Origin: CAYYFX01 sp046330135
GTDB taxonomy: Bacteria > ARS69
Assembly: GCA_046330135.1 (NCBI GenBank)
Contig: JAXLTI010000009.1
Location: forward strand, 62,001-126,000
Length of the DNA: 64,000 bases
Direction: 5' to 3'
Position numbers and translations under genes: made by a program. This document shows positions 17,119 through 26,724 of the stretch, piece by piece (the stretch's first letter is position 1; every line of letters starts with the position of its first letter). The notes beneath the pieces were generated by a model that was given only the letters and a program-made list of their open reading frames with translations, had not been told where the DNA came from and did no database searches.

Positions 17119-19554
17119 ATGCGCCGCACCGACGCGTTCGCGCTCGCCCTTCTCGCGGTCAGTGCCTGCGCCTTCTTCGCGCCGGCGCTCTTCGGCGATC
17201 GCGCGGTCTTCTCCTGGAACATGGACTCCTGGTACCCGTGGCGGGCCACGGCCACGCCGGCCGATCTCGCGCGCCCCACGCGCCTCGCGGATTGCGCGCG
17301 CCAGTTCCACCCGATGCGCTTCCTCCTGGACCAGGCCGTCGACCAGGGGCGCATTCCCCTGTGGAACCGGCTCATCTACGGCGGGACGCCGTTCCTCGCG
17401 AACTTCCAGCCCGGCGTCTTCTACCCGCCGAATCTCCTGCTCGCGGTCTCCCCCTTCGACGTGCTGCGCCAGATGGACCTCTTCCTCGTGCTCCACGCGC
17501 TCGCGGGAGCCGTGGGGATCTACTTCCTCCTGCGCGCCTTCGGCGTGGGCGCCCTCGCGGGGCTGCTCGGGGCCGTGACGTTCGCGTGCGGGGGCTACAA
17601 CGCCGCCCGCACGGGGCTGCCCACCATGGTCGCCACCGGATGCTGGTTGCCGTGGGCGCTCCTCGCCTCGCGGCGATGGTTCGCGCGGGGGGACGGCCTC
17701 GCGTTCGCGGGCATGGCGCTCACGCTCGCGCTCTCGGGCCTCGCGGGCTTCGCTCAGATCTTCGTATTCGTCGCGTACGGTTGGGGGATCTTCGGGCTCG
17801 TCGAAGGGCTCACGCGCCGGCCGCTGCCCTCGCGCGGCGTGTGGGCGGGGTGGGTCGCCGCCGGGCTGCTCGGCTTCCTCGCAGTGGCCGTCCACGTGGC
17901 GCCGACGGTCGAGTTCATGCGCATGTGCACCGACGCCGCGAACCCGCCCGGCATGCTCGCCTCCGGAACCCTCCATCCGTGGGCCGTGGCGAAGTACATC
18001 GTGCCCGACCTCCTCGGCCACCCCACGGACGGCGACAACGCGACCTATCTCCTCTCCATGGGGGACGGCTCCTACACTCAGACCGAGCACTCCACCGCCG
18101 TGTACGCGGGAATCCTCCCGCTGTTGCTCGCGGCCACCGTGCTCCTCGCGCCGGGCGACCGGCGTCGCCCGGCCCTCGCGGCGATCCTCCTCGCGGGCTT
18201 CGGCCTCCTCCTCTGCCTCCACACGCCGCTGACCGAGCGGCTGGGCCTCTTCCCGGGCATGGGGTTCTCCCGCCCCGATCGGGCGACGTTCCTCGCCGGC
18301 TTCGGGATCGCGCTCCTCGCCGGGCTCGGCGCGGAGCAGCTCGCAGGGCGCGAGGGTCCGGGGCTCCGGCGCCACTCGAACCTCTTCGCGCTGGCTTGCG
18401 GGCTCGCGGCGCTGGCGTTCGCGCTCGCGGTGGCGATCCTCGGCGGGAAGATCCTCCCCTACTCGGTGGCCCAGGTCCTGACCGATGCGCCGGTGCATCG
18501 CGCAGGGATCTCGGCCGCGCTGTTCTGCCTGGCGGCGGGCGGGCTCGTTTGGGCGCGTGCGAGCGGGCGGCTGCCCGGGCAGGCGTTCCTCGTGCTCGCG
18601 CTCGTCCTCGTCGCGGTGGACCTCGGGCTCTTCGCGTCGCGGCTCAACGTGATGCAGCCGCGCACGTCCATCTACCGGGCGCCTCTGCCGGGGAGCGCGC
18701 TCGAGTTCCTCCAGCGGCAGCAAGCCTCCGGGGGTCCGTTCCGCATCTTCCGGTACGAGCCGGGACGCAGCCAGTTCCACGCCGTGCTTCCGCCCGCGAC
18801 GGCCTCGATCTACGGCCTGGAGGACGTCCTCGGCTTCGACTCCCTGAACCTCGACCGCTTCGCGGATCTCCTCGCCGCGATCGATCCGGAGATCGTGCTG
18901 CGCCGCGGGAACATGCGCGGGACGCGTCGCCTGGATACGCTCGCTTCCCCGCTCCTCGACCTCCTCGACGTCCGGTACGTCCTGGCCGAGCCGTCCATGG
19001 CGAGCCGCGAGCTTCCGGGGCTCACCCTCGCACACCGTTCGGACCTGGCGGTCTTCGAGAATCCGAACTGGGTGCCGCGGGCGTTCCTGGTGGACGAGCT
19101 GCGCGTCCTGACGAGCCCTGCCGCGGTCCTCGACGCGATGAAGCAGCCCTCGTTCCGCCCGGATCTCTGGGCGTACTCGGAGGCTCCCCTCCCCGGGCTC
19201 GCCGGCACCGGGACAGCCGCACAGCCGGCGGAGGCCGGGACGGCTCGGGTGGTCCAGCCCGGGAACGAGCGCGTGCGCGTGGAGGTACAGCCCGTGAAGC
19301 CCGCGCTCCTCGTCCTCGGCGACACCTTCTATCCGGGCTGGAGGGCCTGGGTCGACGGGGTCGAGCAGCCGATTCATCGGGTGGACTACGTTCTTCGAGG
19401 AGTCGTGGTGAAGCCGGGAGACCATGAGGTCGTCTTCGAGTACCGGCCGCTCTCGTTCCGCATCGGGGCGATCGTGAGCCTCGTGGCCCTCGCGGCGGTC
19501 GTCGTGATCTCGCTGGGCTTGCGCCGTCCCCGCATCGCCCGAGGCGGCGCGTGA
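17119..19554 (+). CDS. YfhO-family polytopic membrane protein (GT-C-like fold)
   Basis: An 811-residue protein with about 12-14 hydrophobic segments, a central extracytoplasmic loop region and a final membrane helix (IVSLVALAAVVVISLGL). Typical family features are visible: DSWYPWRATAT, IPLWNRLIYGGTPFLANFQPG, and a soluble C-terminal part ending TFYPGWRAWVDG, which recurs in YfhO-like proteins. The family is thought to modify cell-wall or glycan polymers with lipid-linked sugars, but its members are poorly characterised. It is the first gene of a four-gene coupled operon with three secreted phosphatase-superfamily enzymes. Confidence 0.85.
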   Translation: MRRTDAFALALLAVSACAFFAPALFGDRAVFSWNMDSWYPWRATATPADLARPTRLADCARQFHPMRFLLDQAVDQGRIPLWNRLIYGGTPFLANFQPGVFYPPNLLLAVSPFDVLRQMDLFLVLHALAGAVGIYFLLRAFGVGALAGLLGAVTFACGGYNAARTGLPTMVATGCWLPWALLASRRWFARGDGLAFAGMALTLALSGLAGFAQIFVFVAYGWGIFGLVEGLTRRPLPSRGVWAGWVAAGLLGFLAVAVHVAPTVEFMRMCTDAANPPGMLASGTLHPWAVAKYIVPDLLGHPTDGDNATYLLSMGDGSYTQTEHSTAVYAGILPLLLAATVLLAPGDRRRPALAAILLAGFGLLLCLHTPLTERLGLFPGMGFSRPDRATFLAGFGIALLAGLGAEQLAGREGPGLRRHSNLFALACGLAALAFALAVAILGGKILPYSVAQVLTDAPVHRAGISAALFCLAAGGLVWARASGRLPGQAFLVLALVLVAVDLGLFASRLNVMQPRTSIYRAPLPGSALEFLQRQQASGGPFRIFRYEPGRSQFHAVLPPATASIYGLEDVLGFDSLNLDRFADLLAAIDPEIVLRRGNMRGTRRLDTLASPLLDLLDVRYVLAEPSMASRELPGLTLAHRSDLAVFENPNWVPRAFLVDELRVLTSPAAVLDAMKQPSFRPDLWAYSEAPLPGLAGTGTAAQPAEAGTARVVQPGNERVRVEVQPVKPALLVLGDTFYPGWRAWVDGVEQPIHRVDYVLRGVVVKPGDHEVVFEYRPLSFRIGAIVSLVALAAVVVISLGLRRPRIARGGA

Positions 19555-20849
19555 GCCGGGTCCGCAGGACCTTCCTCGCGACCGCGCTCCTCGCGACGTG
19601 CGCGCTCTCCTGCTCGGGCCCCCCGCCGAAGCGCGCCGGCCGGGTCTTCCTCATCGGCCTCGACGGCGCCACCTGGACCGTGATCGATCCCCTGCTCGCG
19701 CAGGGACGGCTGCCGAATCTCGCCGCCCTGATCCGCGAGGGCACGCGGGCTCCGCTCGAGTCGATGATCCCCACGAAGAGCCCGGCGCTGTGGACGACGG
19801 TCGCCACCGGCAAGGGCTTCGACGGCCACGGCATCAACGACTTCACCGAGACGATCGGCGGGGACGGCACGAAGAACGAGCGCGTCATGCACATGACGTC
19901 GAACATGCGCACCACGAAGGCGCTGTGGAACATCGTCGGCGACCGCGGCGGGAGCGTGGCCTTCGTGGGCTGGTGGGTCACGTGGCCGGCCGAGCCCGTG
20001 CGAGGCACGATGGTCACGAGCCACGTGCCTCTCGAGCAGACGGGCGGCGCGGCCAGCCCCACGAAGGGGACGATCGTGGCCAGCGACTCCACCGGGCAGA
20101 CGTGGCCGCCCGAGCTGTTCGGGAAGATCGCGCCCCTGATCCGCACGCCGGAGAGCGTCACGTGGGACGAGGCGCGGCGCTTCATGGACATCCGCTCGGA
20201 CGAGATGGACAAGGACGTCGTGCTGGGCTTCCGCTGGGCGTACGCCGCGGACGAGACCTACCGCGCGGTGATCCGCAAGCTGCTCGAGGAAGAGCCCGAC
20301 CGCGATCTCTGGGGCCTCTACTTCAACGGCATCGACGTGGTGTGCCATCGGTACTGGAAGTACCGCGAGCCGGAGCGCTACCGCGCCTTCCCTCCCGAGG
20401 AGATCCCGCGCTTCCGCGACGTCGTCGAGCGCTACTACGAGTACACCGACCAGATGCTCGGCGAGATCCTCGCGCACCGCCGCCCGGGGGACTCGTTCCT
20501 CGTGCTCTCCGACCACGGCTTCCACGCGAACGGTCACAAGGACGGCCCGCCGGGGATCCTGATCGCGGCGGGCGAGAACCTCGCGAAGGGCGCGAGCCTG
20601 AAGTCCGCGCGGCTCGTCGACATCGCGCCGACGGTGCTGGCGCTCCTCGGCCTGCCCCAGGCGGGCGACATGGACGGCCGCGTGCTGGACGCGCTCTTCA
20701 CGTCGCGGTGGCGGAAGGCGTATCCGCGGGACACCGTGCCCACGTACGACACGGCCGAGTGGCTCGCCTCGCGGCAGAAGACGCCGGTCTCCTCGGGCGT
20801 GGACGCCGCCCTCATGGAGCGCCTGCGCGGCCTCGGGTACATCCAATGA
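19551..20849 (+). CDS. Secreted alkaline-phosphatase-superfamily phosphodiesterase, copy 1
   Basis: A 432-residue protein starting at GTG 19551, overlapping the YfhO stop (GTGA). The N-terminus looks like a signal peptide ending near a cysteine (LATCALSC), possibly a lipoprotein. The core is type I phosphodiesterase/nucleotide pyrophosphatase-like: FLIGLDGATW, SPALWTTVATGKGFDGHGI, FNGIDVVCHRYW, VLSDHGFHANGHKDG, DIAPTVLALLGLP. It ends in RLRGLGYIQ, a motif shared by all three hydrolases here. The substrate is unknown; glycan or phospholipid head groups fit the membrane neighbour. Confidence 0.85.
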   Translation: MSRVRRTFLATALLATCALSCSGPPPKRAGRVFLIGLDGATWTVIDPLLAQGRLPNLAALIREGTRAPLESMIPTKSPALWTTVATGKGFDGHGINDFTETIGGDGTKNERVMHMTSNMRTTKALWNIVGDRGGSVAFVGWWVTWPAEPVRGTMVTSHVPLEQTGGAASPTKGTIVASDSTGQTWPPELFGKIAPLIRTPESVTWDEARRFMDIRSDEMDKDVVLGFRWAYAADETYRAVIRKLLEEEPDRDLWGLYFNGIDVVCHRYWKYREPERYRAFPPEEIPRFRDVVERYYEYTDQMLGEILAHRRPGDSFLVLSDHGFHANGHKDGPPGILIAAGENLAKGASLKSARLVDIAPTVLALLGLPQAGDMDGRVLDALFTSRWRKAYPRDTVPTYDTAEWLASRQKTPVSSGVDAALMERLRGLGYIQ

Positions 20850-22162
20850 GGCCGGGAACGCGCGGGCTCCTCGCGCTCGCCGCGGCGGCGGCGCTCGCGG
20901 GCTGCGGTCGCCCCGCACCGCCGCCCGCGCGAACCACGCTCATCGGCCTCGACGGCGCGGACTGGCGCAACGCGCTGCCCCTGATGCGCGAGGGCAAGCT
21001 CCCCACGCTCGCCGCGCTCCGGCGGGCGGGCGCATCCGGCGTGATGCTCACGAATCCCGACTACCGGTGGTCGCCCGTGCTGTGGACGTCGATCGCCACG
21101 GGGAAGCTGCCCGACAAGCACGGCGTCACGTCGTTCATGGCGCGTGTGCCGGGACAGAGCCGGATGATCCCGACGCCCTCCACGGAGCGGCGCGTGGGCG
21201 CCCTGTGGAACTTCTTCACCGAGAAGGACCGCACCGTGGGCTTCGTGGGCTGGTGGGTGACGTGGCCGGCGGAGACCGTGAAGGGCTTCATGGTCTCGGA
21301 CCACTTCTCGGCCACGCGCTTCAGCCTCGGCAAGGACTACGAGCGCTCGCCGGATCCGTCCTTCTACGAGAAGGAGACGTACCCGGAGGATCTCGCGGCG
21401 CGCATCGCGCCGTTCAAGGTCTCGCGCGACGCGATCGGCCCGAGCGACCTCGCCCGCTTCGCGAATCTCCCGAGCGGCTTCGCCTTCCCCGACACGCTGC
21501 GACCGTTCGACAAGATCAGCGAGTTCGCCATCGCGCACTCCGTGGACCGGTCGCACTTCGGCGCGGGCGAGATGCTGCTCCGCGAGCAGCGCCCCGAGCT
21601 GTTCGGGATCTTCTTCGAAGGCATCGACATCCTGCAGCACTACTTCTGGGAGTACATGGATCCCGCGGAGCCGTGGTGGAAGCCGACCGACGCGGAGGTC
21701 GCCACCTGGGGCGAGTCGATCGAGCGCTACTACCGCTGGAGCGACGGGCTCGTGGCCGCGCTCGTGGATGCCGGCGGCGACGGCCGCTCGGTCATGATCG
21801 TCTCCGACCACGGATTCCGCGGCTCGAACGAACGCTTCGACAAGAAGCACATCTCGGGCGAGCATCGCCGCCAGGCGGCCTTCCTGTGGGCCGGCCCCGG
21901 CGTCCGCCGCGGCGTTCGCGCGGAAGACGTGGACGCCGTGGACGTGGCGCCCACGATCCTCGCCTACCACGGGCTCCCGGTGGCCGACGACTTCGACGGC
22001 GAGGCGCTGCTGCCGCTCCTGACGCCGGCGTGGCGCGACGAGCGGCCGCTGAAGACGATTCCCACCTGGGAAACCGGCGCCCGCGCGCGTCCCGCCCTTC
22101 CGCCGCAGTCCTCCTCGCGCGACCTGGAGGAGAGGATTCGCGCGCTCGGGTACATCGAGTGA
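20846..22162 (+). CDS. Secreted alkaline-phosphatase-superfamily phosphodiesterase, copy 2 (lipoprotein)
   Basis: A 438-residue paralogue of the preceding protein, starting with an ATGA overlap at 20846. The N-terminus has a clear lipobox (LAGC), so it is probably a lipoprotein. Superfamily motifs include TTLIGLDGADWRNALP, SPVLWTSIATGKLPDKHG, GWWVTWPAE (also in copy 1), FFEGIDILQHYFWEY, IVSDHGFRGS and DVAPTILAYHGLP, and the C-terminus ends RIRALGYIE. Compared with copy 1 it has an insert between residues about 150 and 230. The two probably arose by tandem duplication and may differ in substrate. Confidence 0.85.
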   Translation: MRPGTRGLLALAAAAALAGCGRPAPPPARTTLIGLDGADWRNALPLMREGKLPTLAALRRAGASGVMLTNPDYRWSPVLWTSIATGKLPDKHGVTSFMARVPGQSRMIPTPSTERRVGALWNFFTEKDRTVGFVGWWVTWPAETVKGFMVSDHFSATRFSLGKDYERSPDPSFYEKETYPEDLAARIAPFKVSRDAIGPSDLARFANLPSGFAFPDTLRPFDKISEFAIAHSVDRSHFGAGEMLLREQRPELFGIFFEGIDILQHYFWEYMDPAEPWWKPTDAEVATWGESIERYYRWSDGLVAALVDAGGDGRSVMIVSDHGFRGSNERFDKKHISGEHRRQAAFLWAGPGVRRGVRAEDVDAVDVAPTILAYHGLPVADDFDGEALLPLLTPAWRDERPLKTIPTWETGARARPALPPQSSSRDLEERIRALGYIE

Positions 22163-23601
22163 GGCGGGCCGCCGCGCTCGCCGGGCTCGCCCCCGCTCGG
22201 CGGCTCCGTCCCTTCGGCTCGCTCGGCCGGCGCAGGCCGCTCGCCCTGCTCGCCGGCCTCGCGCTGCTCGCGCTGGCCGACTCGCTCGCCGGCTGCGCGC
22301 GACGGCCGCCCCCGCCCGAGCTGGTGCTCGTGACGCTGGACACCTTCCGGCAGGACCAGCTCGGCTGCACGGGCCACCCCACGGTCCGCACGCCGTATCT
22401 CGATCGCCTCGCGCGGCACGGGACGCTCTGGCGCGACGCGCTCACGCCGATTCCGCTCACGACGCCGTCGCACGCGTCGATCCTCTCCGGGCTCTCGCCG
22501 AAGACGCATCGCCTCCTGCGCAACCGCATGCGGCTGCGCGACGACGTCGTGACGATCGCGCAGCGGCTGCGCAACCTCGGCTACCGGACGAGCGCGGTGG
22601 TGTCGAACCGGCTGGTGCTGCACCCGGACCTCGGGCTCGGCCGCGGCTTCGACACGTACGACGTCATCGAGCCGAAGCACCTGCCGGCCTCCGGCGAAGG
22701 GGCGCAGACGGTCGAGCGCGCGATCTCCCGCCTCGCCGACAAGGGCGGCGCGCGCTCCTTCCTCTGGGTCCACTTCTTCGACGCCCACCTGCCCTATCTC
22801 CCGCCCGAGCCGTGGGACCGCGTGTACGGCGCGGCCGGGAACGTGGCGTCGCCGCGCGCGGGCTCGCGTGCCGACTCGCTCGATCCCCGGGCGAGGGAGG
22901 CGCTGCGCGCGCGCTACGCCGGAGAGGTCTCGTTCGTGGACCGTTGCGTGGGGAGGCTCGCTCGGGCGATGGAGGAGCGGTCGGACCGGGCGCCGAGCGT
23001 GCTCTTGATCACGGCGGATCACGGCGAAGGGCTCGGCGATCACGAGGGGTACTTCGGCCACGATCTGCAGGTCTACGACACGTCGCTGCGCGTCCCGATG
23101 CTCGTGGTGCCGATGCGCGGCGGCGCGCTTCCCGAAGCGAGGGCCGGCACGGTGTCCACCGAGGCGGCGCGCACCTTCGACCTCGCGCCCACCCTCGCCG
23201 GCCTCGCCGGGCTCTCGAGAGATCCCGGCGCCGAGGGGCGCGACCTGCTGCACGATCCTCCCCCTGCCGGCGACGCGCGGCTGCTCTTCGCGGAGACGCA
23301 TCCGGAGCCGGAGAAGGGCCGCGTGCTCTACGCGCTCCGCACGGAGGACTCGAAGGTGATCTGGTGTCCGGAGGAGCGGCGCTGGGAGTTCTACGATCTG
23401 CGGAGCGATCCCGGAGAGACGTCGGCGCTCGCGAGGGCCGACTCGGCCGGCAACGCGCTCCAGGCCGCGCTCGTGGACGACCTGAGGCGCCGGCCGGTGG
23501 GCTCCCAGCGCACGATCGACGAGGAGCGCGGCGGCCTCGACGAGGAGACGCGCCGCGCGCTGCAGAGCCTCGGCTACGTCGGCGGGTCCGGCTCGCCCTG
23601 A
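22159..23601 (+). CDS. Sulfatase-fold hydrolase with threonine at the nucleophile site
   Basis: A 480-residue protein starting at GTG 22159, overlapping the previous stop. A hydrophobic segment ends in a lipobox-like LAGC at about residue 45, after a longer-than-usual basic N-region. The core is sulfatase-like (LVTLDTFRQDQLGC, ITADHGEGLGDHEGYFGH, YDTSLRVPMLV). The nucleophile position, normally C/S-x-P-S-R, reads TTPSHASILSG, with Thr and no formylglycine Cys, so phosphoester or phosphonate chemistry is more likely than sulfate. It ends LQSLGYVGG, like its neighbours. It closes the operon and converges on the next gene. Confidence 0.83.
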   Translation: MRRAAALAGLAPARRLRPFGSLGRRRPLALLAGLALLALADSLAGCARRPPPPELVLVTLDTFRQDQLGCTGHPTVRTPYLDRLARHGTLWRDALTPIPLTTPSHASILSGLSPKTHRLLRNRMRLRDDVVTIAQRLRNLGYRTSAVVSNRLVLHPDLGLGRGFDTYDVIEPKHLPASGEGAQTVERAISRLADKGGARSFLWVHFFDAHLPYLPPEPWDRVYGAAGNVASPRAGSRADSLDPRAREALRARYAGEVSFVDRCVGRLARAMEERSDRAPSVLLITADHGEGLGDHEGYFGHDLQVYDTSLRVPMLVVPMRGGALPEARAGTVSTEAARTFDLAPTLAGLAGLSRDPGAEGRDLLHDPPPAGDARLLFAETHPEPEKGRVLYALRTEDSKVIWCPEERRWEFYDLRSDPGETSALARADSAGNALQAALVDDLRRRPVGSQRTIDEERGGLDEETRRALQSLGYVGGSGSP

Positions 23602-23614
23602 CGAGCTCGCCGCC

Positions 23615-25969
23615 TCACGGCCGGCGCATCGTTCCCTTCGCATCGAAGTAGATCGGGTTCGTGAACGCGAGGGGCCCGCCGTCCGCGTCCCAGGCCTCGG
23701 CGCGCACCGCGCGGGCTTCTCCCGGCGCCAGGCGGAGCGACCAGCGGCCCGCCCCGCGCTCTACCTTCCACTCGCCGCGACTCGTTCCGTCCGCGACGAG
23801 GCGCACGTGCGCGCCCTCGGGCGCATCCTTCGCGCGGACGACGACCTCGCGCGGGGCGTCGCCCGCGACCACGTCGCCGGGGCCGGCGCTGCCGCACTCG
23901 ATCGAGAGCGTTCCCTGGAAACGGAGGGGATCCCCCAACATCACGCGGCCCGTCCGGAGCGCCGCGAGGAGGCGCGTGGCGTCGTCCGCGGGCGCCGGGA
24001 TCCACGTCGCGAAGTTGTTCTCCCAGGAGCCCCAGTCCCACTCGTGCGAGTCGTTCACGCCGATCCCCGTGATCACGATCCCGCGCTTGCCCGCGTCGTC
24101 CCAGAGCTCGAGATACTCCGAGAGCGGCGCCACGCCCTTCCGGCGGAAGCCCACCTCGAGGAGATCCGTGCCCCCGAAGCGGCCGTCCAGGAGGGAGTCC
24201 TGGTACGCCTGGGTGAAACGGTCACGCTGCTTCACGCCTTGGCGGATGCCCAGGGGATGGCACCACGCGATGATGCCGCCCGCGCCGTGGACTCGCTCCG
24301 CGATGCTGCCGACCCGCGTCTCGTTCCACGCCGCCTCGAAGTCGAACAGGCCGCGCGGGCCGCCGTACTCGTTGAGGTGGGGGCGCGAGTACGAGACCTC
24401 GTCCGCGAACAGGTGGTCGACGTTCGGGTAGTCCGGCATCCACGACTCCTGCACCGCGCGCAGCGACGCGCCGCAGCGCTCGGCGCGGATGCGGACGTCG
24501 TCCACGAGGACCGAAGCGGCCGAGCCCGCGGAGCGGAGCGACAGGCGCAGGCCCTGCACGTTGTCGTCGAGGCCGTTCGGCCAGATCTCCGCCGCGTCCT
24601 GCGAGAGCGGGATCTCCACGTCCACCCACGAGCCGGTGGGCAGCGTGCGCGGCACCACGCGGCGCACCCCGTCGCTCGCGTCGCGGTCCTCCGCCGGCGT
24701 GCCCTCCCAGCGGAAGGAGTACTCGATCCGTCGCTTCTCCCCCGGGTGGTGCGAAAGCTCCGCGAGGAGGGCGAAGCGGTCCCCCCGGTCCAACCCGCGC
24801 GCGAGGACGCGCATCTCGAGCGTGATCTCGGCGGCGAGCGAGTACGTCATCCGCTTGCGCGCGTCCGTGATCGTGGCGACCGCGGTGCCCGCCTGGCCGC
24901 GCGGCACCGCGAGGCGCATCGCGAGGCCGTGCTCCGCGTCCTCGCTCGTCGGCCCGGCCGACGCGCCCTCCGTGGTGCCCGCGTAGTCCAGGTCGAGGTC
25001 CTCCCCGGGCTCGAAGCCGATCGACGCCACGTGATCGCGGCACGCGAGACGCCAGTCGTGCTCGGACCACCACAGCAGGTCGTAGCCCGACGCTGCCGCG
25101 AGGAGCACCTGCCAGTCCACCGAGCCCGCGCCCTCGCTGAACGAGCTGTGGAGATGCAGCGCGGCGAGCGTGACGCGGTCCCGATCCTCGTGCCAGCACG
25201 CGACGTTGTTCCCCTCGCGCACCTCTCGGATCCGGTCGTCCGGGTCCACCCAGGCGAAGACCGCATCCCGGATCCCGCCCGCCATGTCCGCCGACAGCTC
25301 GCAGCGCTCGCCGGGGTCGAGGGCCTTCACGGGCAGCACCACGCGCCGCGCCGGGTCGCGCCGGAGCGCGTCGAGGATCACCGGGACGCTCACCGACGGG
25401 ACCTCGCCCTGCGGAGCGAGCACGACGGGCAGCAGGTCGCCCATCTTCCAGTCGAGGTCCACGGTGGCGCGGGGCGCGACGCCCCCGCGCGCCGGCACGA
25501 GGATCCGCAGCAGGCGGCCGCCCGGCGGCGGCGAGTCCCACGCCACCACGTCGCCGCCCTCCATGCGAACGCCGCTCTGCGGGGCCAAGACCGGGGTCCC
25601 GCTCGCGCCGTCGAAGCGGATCCGGCCGGACGACGCGGCGCCGTCCACGCCCGCGCCGAGCCCGATCGAGAGCGCGATGGAGTCTTTCCCGGCCGGCTCC
25701 TGGTAGATCGCGAGCTCTTTCCGGTTCGGCGTGAAGGGGTAGAGCGCCGAGCCTCCGGTGGACCCGCCGAGCGGCGACCGGTCGGTGAGGAGAAGCGTCG
25801 TGGGCGGAGATGGCGCGTCGCCGAGGTTCTCCACGACGCAGGCGATGCGCTTGCCGTCGCGGCGGAGATCGGCACGCGGAACGGCGAGGTCCGGCATCGG
25901 CTTCGCCCCGAGCAACGGGACGGCCAGCGCGAGAAGGAGCGCCGCGGGTGCGCGGCGGCGGGCGATCAC
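23615..25969 (-). CDS. Secreted PHP-domain protein with N-terminal beta-rich domains
   Basis: A 784-residue protein starting with GTG 25969, overlapping the tatC stop (GTGA). Signal-like residues 1-20 (APAALLLALAVPLLG) come first. A CARDB-like beta domain (about 25-280, with VVENLGDAPSPPTTLLL and VREGNNVACW) follows, and then a PHP metallohydrolase domain: LHLHSSFSEGAG, LLWWSEHDW, IIAWCHPLG and ITGIGVNDSHEWD supply the HxH, EHD, H and DxH metal ligands. A jelly-roll-like insertion (about 340-500) splits the PHP domain. A small C-terminal beta domain ends the protein. It is probably a periplasmic or secreted phosphoesterase; the substrate is unknown. Confidence 0.78.
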   Translation of the reverse strand: MIARRRAPAALLLALAVPLLGAKPMPDLAVPRADLRRDGKRIACVVENLGDAPSPPTTLLLTDRSPLGGSTGGSALYPFTPNRKELAIYQEPAGKDSIALSIGLGAGVDGAASSGRIRFDGASGTPVLAPQSGVRMEGGDVVAWDSPPPGGRLLRILVPARGGVAPRATVDLDWKMGDLLPVVLAPQGEVPSVSVPVILDALRRDPARRVVLPVKALDPGERCELSADMAGGIRDAVFAWVDPDDRIREVREGNNVACWHEDRDRVTLAALHLHSSFSEGAGSVDWQVLLAAASGYDLLWWSEHDWRLACRDHVASIGFEPGEDLDLDYAGTTEGASAGPTSEDAEHGLAMRLAVPRGQAGTAVATITDARKRMTYSLAAEITLEMRVLARGLDRGDRFALLAELSHHPGEKRRIEYSFRWEGTPAEDRDASDGVRRVVPRTLPTGSWVDVEIPLSQDAAEIWPNGLDDNVQGLRLSLRSAGSAASVLVDDVRIRAERCGASLRAVQESWMPDYPNVDHLFADEVSYSRPHLNEYGGPRGLFDFEAAWNETRVGSIAERVHGAGGIIAWCHPLGIRQGVKQRDRFTQAYQDSLLDGRFGGTDLLEVGFRRKGVAPLSEYLELWDDAGKRGIVITGIGVNDSHEWDWGSWENNFATWIPAPADDATRLLAALRTGRVMLGDPLRFQGTLSIECGSAGPGDVVAGDAPREVVVRAKDAPEGAHVRLVADGTSRGEWKVERGAGRWSLRLAPGEARAVRAEAWDADGGPLAFTNPIYFDAKGTMRRP

Positions 25970-26724
25970 GACCCGTGCCGCGCCCGTGAGGCGCGCCGCG
26001 CCTTCGCGGCGAACCGCGCGAGCCCGATGGAGAAGACGTAGAGGACGAGCGTGGGCGCGGCCATCATCAGCTGCGACGCGACGTCGGGCGGCGTGAGGAT
26101 CGCCGCCACCACGAACACCAGCACCACGCCGTGCCGCCACCAGCGCATGAGGAAGTCCGGTCCGATGATCTCCGCGTACGTGAGCGCCGCCACCACGAGC
26201 GGGAACTGGAAGACCGCGCCGAACGCGAGCATCTCCTGGAGCACGAACGGGAAGTACTGGTCCGCGGTGAGCAGCGGGTGCAGGTGGCCGGTGGAGAAGC
26301 TCAGGAGGAACTGCAGGGAGAAGGGCAGCACGATGAAGTACGAGAACGAGACGCCGCAGTAGAAGAGCACGAGCGACGTGATGATCAGGGGCGCCACGAG
26401 GCGCCGCTCGTGCGGGAGGAGCCCCGGCACCACGAAGCTCCACAGCCGCCACACGACGATCGGCGCGGAGAGGAAGCACCCCACCCCGAGCGCCGTCTTC
26501 ACGCGCAGCGTGAACGCGCCGCCCGGCGAGAGGAACTTCAGGTCCTCCACGGGACCGCCCAGCACGGGGCGAGCGAGCAGGTCGATCGCGCGATCTCCGA
26601 GCATCCACCCCGCCACGGACGCCACGGCGATCACCGCGAGGGCCTGCAGGACCACGTTGCGGAGCTCCGCGAGGTGCTCGAGGAGCGACATCTCCCCCCG
26701 CCCGCGCACCGCGTCGGCCGCCAT
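25966..26724 (-). CDS. tatC: Sec-independent protein translocase TatC
   Basis: A 252-residue inner-membrane protein with six hydrophobic segments. It starts with MSLLEHLAELRN, the signal-peptide-binding N-region, and has LSPGGAFTLRVK, PHERR in the second cytoplasmic loop, and ILTPPDVASQLMMAAP near TM5-6. TatC recognises twin-arginine signal peptides. No tatA or tatB is nearby. Its start overlaps the M16 peptidase stop by one base, and its stop overlaps the start of the secreted PHP protein, so the three may be translated together. Confidence 0.95.
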   Translation of the reverse strand: MAADAVRGRGEMSLLEHLAELRNVVLQALAVIAVASVAGWMLGDRAIDLLARPVLGGPVEDLKFLSPGGAFTLRVKTALGVGCFLSAPIVVWRLWSFVVPGLLPHERRLVAPLIITSLVLFYCGVSFSYFIVLPFSLQFLLSFSTGHLHPLLTADQYFPFVLQEMLAFGAVFQFPLVVAALTYAEIIGPDFLMRWWRHGVVLVFVVAAILTPPDVASQLMMAAPTLVLYVFSIGLARFAAKARRASRARHGS

